64,000 nt of DNA, taken from the NCBI GenBank assembly GCA_011009095.1, contig VTPC01090597.1:124001-188000 (forward strand), read 5' to 3'. Under the pieces are notes generated by a model. That model ran no database searches and had not been told where the DNA came from. It saw only the letters and a program-made list of their open reading frames with translations. Position 1 is the stretch's first letter. Each line of letters begins with the position of its first letter. Positions 60,574 to 64,000 of the stretch are shown piece by piece. The position numbers and the translations under genes were made by a program. The stretch comes from Ignelater luminosus (Eukaryota; Arthropoda; Insecta; Coleoptera; Elateridae).

Positions 60574-60701
60574 GATGAACGAGGGTGGGGGGATGGTGCC
60601 TGAGTAAGAAAGAAACTTAAAAACGAAAATGGCGAGCCTCGTGAAAAGGGCCGCCGAATTTCTTGTCGTCTTTGAAGTGCTTGTCGCCTCATTAGCAGCA
60701 G
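60574..60701 (+). CDS. First coding exon of an unidentified host gene, signal-peptide start
   Basis: A pyrimidine tract ending TTCTCTTGTTTCAG gives a strong 3' splice site at 60573, and AG/GTGAGT at 60701/60702 is a near-consensus donor. The 128-nt exon is far more GC-rich than its surroundings. The start ATG at 60629 lies in AAAATGG, a good context. It opens MASLVKRAAEFLVVFEV, followed by L-V-A-S-L-A-A: a basic n-region, then a hydrophobic h-region and small residues, as in a secretion signal peptide. Coding runs 24 codons plus one base, so the following intron is phase 1, a usual position for an intron just after a signal peptide. The acceptor means an upstream non-coding exon exists. The product is presumably secreted or a type I membrane protein. 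Nothing here identifies it, and later exons were not found in the remaining 3.3 kb. Confidence 0.65.
60575..60607 (+). promoter_or_regulatory. Upstream ORF in the 5' UTR
   Basis: ATG at 60575 opens a 10-codon frame (MNEGGGMVPE) ending in TAA at 60605-60607. It stops 21 nt before the main ATG and is in the same frame as it, with a second ATG inside it. The first ATG falls one base after the splice acceptor, so its context depends on the upstream exon. Such an ORF would be expected to dampen or modulate translation of the main frame. Confidence 0.5.
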
Positions 60702-63700
60702 GTGAGTAATTTTATGGCGTATTAATAATTGAAAAGAATGAAGATGGAACGAACGGCCACAAAAAGGCTAAGAAATAAAAATAAGAATTCAGAACTTAAA
60801 ATGTTTATATTAATTTGTCTAATAGTGACTGTCGATTTTTCTTTATGGATGGGCAACACAATAAAACAAATTTTTATCAGAATAATTAGAAAACTTTATT
60901 TGTAAGCATATACGAAGTTTATTTTTTAACATTTTCATAGTATTTCTTAAAACAGCTCTATAGTTTTATAATTGTTCGAAAATTGTGCTGACGTTATGGA
61001 AATTAAACCATTAGTTCTAGTAAAATTACTTTTATCAGTCCTTGAGCTTTAGATTTGTAGTTCGTACTACTTGAACTTTGATTTACGTAGCCCATTTTAA
61101 ATAATGGCTCTCTACTCTTCTATTTGAATTGTGAAATATTTGAGAGATTTTCCTGAACAACGTTAAATTTTCTTTGGAAAAAAAATTAAAAATAAAAAAA
61201 TAACTATTATTAAACATTTCAGTTATCACTGAGCATCTGAAATTAAATTAGAATGTAAATGACTTAAGATGTACACAAACATAAAACAAAACAGAGACAA
61301 TAAAATGATATAGAAAATCATTCTGCTTAAAAAGTCTATACACTTTCAAACTTCAGCTTGTGTTTATTTTGTCTGTTTCGTTGTTTTGGTTTACAAAATA
61401 AAAAAATCACTTACTGCCTTACATTCGAAAGTAGAATCCATTTTAAGCAAAAATAAAAAACGATTTCTAAAATTTTCTGAATAAAACCTATCCTAACAAT
61501 AAATCTTGAAGTTGCCAGAAATGGATAGTTTTGAAAGTTTTGGTACAACCAATATTAACTGGTATCTGCTCAGATTGTTTTATGAAATCGATCAACGTGA
61601 TAACAGAATCAATACCGATGCTTCTAAATATGACGCCCTAGAAAAATTGGTTGTGCAGAATACTGATGAATTTGTCTACTGAAACATGATGGAAGCAAAA
61701 CCCAAAAGGGCTAATTAATATTCCAGTTGACACTAAGACGAATACTTCTTATAGAAGATAGTCGACCAAATGGCCAAATTCGTCAACATTAATTTGCTTA
61801 ATTTCCAACATTGTTTTTTGCTTACTTTATGTCAAAGGTCATATATTTGACGGCATTGGGGCACTTGATTGTAACAATGTTTGGTTAAATTTGTCTGCGT
61901 CGAACATTAGTTGGTTATTTATCAAAGTATTTCTAAAATTTGTTCAATTCCTAATCGTTTTCAGCCGCGGCTCGTTCTATGGTTTGTGTGGTGTGGCGAA
62001 TAACACCTACGACAGCTGCATAGGATGAAAGGACTGTATTCGATTACAAGCTTGCAAACCATAGCAAGAGCCACGCCTGATTTTTTCAGTTCTAGATTTC
62101 CCAAAGCTTTGAACTGTTATGACTACCATTAGAGCGATCAATATGATTTTTCTTCGAAAAACCAAGACAGTTCTACAAGACACATGATGCATGATGACAA
62201 ATCTGATTGAATTTTAGCTTGGGATGATAGAAATAAAATACTAAACAATAAATAAGAATTTAAGAAAGTCTACTTGTTCTGACAAAATTTTAGTTTTGCT
62301 ATTTTGAAACTTGGATAGAAACGAAAGAACTGTTACGCTAAGAGACAATATCGATATTAAGAGCAGATGAACGTGCAGATTTTGCAAACCGATTGTGAAG
62401 TTTCTGAGACCTAGATCGATAAAGGTCTATTTTATAAACATTCTGTAGGTCAAAGATAAGAGTTTCGATGATACTATCTACATGATGGGATACGATCTAA
62501 AAACTAGATCTAGTACGACCAGGACATTTTTGGCAATTTGAGTTTATTTAACAATTTAAAACCAAATTCGTTACTGTTGCGTCAAGACAGTCCCATTTTG
62601 ATGAGCTCCATATATATACTGCCATTGCAGTTTAACTTATAATGACTGAAGGGTCGAGAATGACAAGTCGACAAATTTGATTTCATAGAAATTTAAAAAA
62701 AATACTTAATATGCGTTTTTGGTTATTGTCGAAATGTCGTCTTTTAATTGTAGACCCCTGAAGACTCAAAATTAATCTTGAAATCAATCCCCTTGAGTGG
62801 TTAACTCTAAGATGCTCCCTATTCAAAAATTCATCAATTATGTGTATACCTAAGAATTGACCTCAGAATCTATCTTTTAGGTAATATGAAGACTAATTTG
62901 CATTCGACTTACAAACCTGCAAACCATACTGCCACCCCTGTTCAGTATGTTTTACTTACTTTCAGAGTTCGACTTTATGATTTCTTTACTTGTATGTTCA
63001 TGATTTTGAGTTTCTCCAAAAATAATTCTTCTCCTGAACTCTTTTGTAACAACTCAATTTTAACATTGGCAAATGGAGATCTTCTTTATATGAAAAGTTA
63101 CGATTTAGGTAAATAAAAATAAAATTGCACAATTTCATGCTTAATGATATAGTGAAATCAGAATTTGAATATCTCATGCTTTTCCAGATATCTGAAAGTT
63201 CTGTTTTTTGCCCATTACTCTTTTACTCAAAGACTCTGTAAAGACATTCTTGAGTCAAATTTTTATCTTCTATAACATCATCATGTCTTAAACTACTGAG
63301 ACGTTTTAGATTCTTGAATCTATCATCATATGAAATTTACGCCTTCGATTATCTAAAGTATGATAATCCATGTATTCTGATAGTTTCAATAAGATGGTGT
63401 CATATCACACAGCACGGTACAAGTGAGACGACTGTCGGATACGTTCCAATAGCTCTCCAGATCTTGATTTATTTAACTATTACGACATCCCGATGCCCGC
63501 TTTACTCAATTCTCGGACAATACAACCCTGTGGACAACATTACGAAACTCAACCGAGTGATCGAAAATCCAGTGGTTTGAATTTGGACGACTGGAGATTC
63601 GGTTCAGAACATGGAAAATTAAATTGAACCTTTAAATAATCAACGTCATCTTGTTTCGTCACAGCAGCTACATTAGAATAGCCAGATGTGAACCTGAAGA

Positions 63701-64000
63701 CGTTCGCGTGGAACTATGTAGCTTACGTCTCCAGTTCTCGTCATCAGTCAGAGACCTGGACGTTTCTTTCGTTCCTAAGATGGAGCAACGAGCTGAAACA
63801 CTGCCTGAATAAGTAGCTATTCACACTTTTTGCCGCATCGCAACTGCCAGACCCGACAGAAGTAAAAGGTTATTTGCAGTAGAATCCTCCACCTGGAACG
63901 CTTTCATCCTTCTGAGAAAGCGTGTGATTGGGCGGGGATTCCTCATACAGTGAATAGGGCGGTAGAATAAAACAAAGAACACGTTTTCTAGATCTTCAGT
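60702..64000. other. Probable intron sequence downstream of the signal-peptide exon
   Basis: The donor at 60702 implies an intron reaching at least some way into this stretch. Acceptor-like sites occur at 61961 (CTAATCGTTTTCAG) and 62966 (TTTACTTACTTTCAG), but neither gives an open phase-1 continuation ending at a good donor. The last 400 bp (63600-64000) are more GC-rich and contain no recognisable frame. Confidence 0.4.
61521..61682 (+). other. 53-codon open frame of unknown origin
   Basis: ATG at 61521 opens MDSFESFGTTNINWYLLRLF, then Y-E-I-D-Q-R-D-N-R-I-N-T-D, and stops with TGA at 61680-61682. Its composition is more protein-like than nearby chance frames (acidic/aromatic mixture, few homopolymer codons). 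No family was recognised and no splice sites frame it. It may be a fragment of a decayed mobile-element ORF. Confidence 0.2.

Noticed and set aside
61962-62030. Possible second exon after CTAATCGTTTTCAG, continuing the phase-1 frame from 60701
   Set aside because: The frame meets a TAG after about 19 codons and no good donor lies before it.
62967-63108. Possible exon between TTACTTACTTTCAG and TTTAG/GTAAATA
   Set aside because: In the phase required by the exon at 60574 it hits a stop after about a dozen codons; the open frame is in a different phase.

Overview
The window looks like 64 kb of animal nuclear DNA, most likely from an arthropod and probably an insect with a TE-rich, AT-rich genome. 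The evidence is an intron-flanked exon, no bacterial gene organisation, and many decayed transposable elements of families common in insects: two mariners, a Tc1-like element, pogo/Tigger, piggyBac, hAT, and RTE-, Jockey- and possibly Penelope-like retroelements. The species cannot be named from sequence alone. No rRNA gene, intact tRNA, CRISPR array or LTR retrovirus was recognised. Nearly all long open frames are either transposon relics or chance frames in AT-rich DNA.

Layout. 1-0.2 kb: a small reverse-transcriptase-like scrap (minus). 0.2-11.4 kb: AT-rich non-coding DNA with three CpG-dense patches at 3.5-3.9, 4.6-5.1 and 5.3-5.4 kb. 11.4-14.95 kb: a degenerate RTE-type non-LTR retrotransposon (plus) split by an almost intact mariner (11827-13134, TA duplication, one frameshift). 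15.5 kb: a tRNA/SINE-like scrap. 21.9-23.05 kb: a T-rich degenerate tandem array. 23.6-25.2 kb: a Jockey-like pseudogene (minus). 28.1-29.7 kb: a pogo/Tigger-type transposase pseudogene (minus). 31.85-33.37 kb: a piggyBac-like pseudogene (minus). 33.56-36.65 kb: a candidate transposon with 13-bp inverted ends holding a nested MITE. 41.15-42.07 kb: a Tc1-like pseudogene (minus).

43.65-48.18 kb is the most structured part. An 18-bp inverted repeat bounds about 4.5 kb. Inside are roughly 150-bp monomers in an A-B-C order, a piggyBac-like pseudogene (plus), a second mariner (43906-45197) inserted within a C monomer, and a fold-back MITE. 50.2-51.4 kb holds a broken coiled-coil coding remnant followed by an array of about 120-bp monomers with a three-monomer super-period. 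56.45-58.62 kb is a hAT-type element with a perfect 8-bp target duplication; inside it lie a third piggyBac-like remnant and a second hAT-like terminus rich in CGATTA motifs.

60574-60701 is the only segment I would call part of a host gene. It is an exon with good splice sites, a 10-codon upstream ORF, and a start codon followed by a signal-peptide-like coding sequence that runs into a phase-1 intron. The rest of that gene presumably lies beyond the window. The window is therefore probably intergenic or upstream sequence, possibly including a large 5' intron, that has been filled by nested transposons. I found no convincing new functional system. The best leads are the 4.5-kb composite element and the two higher-order arrays.
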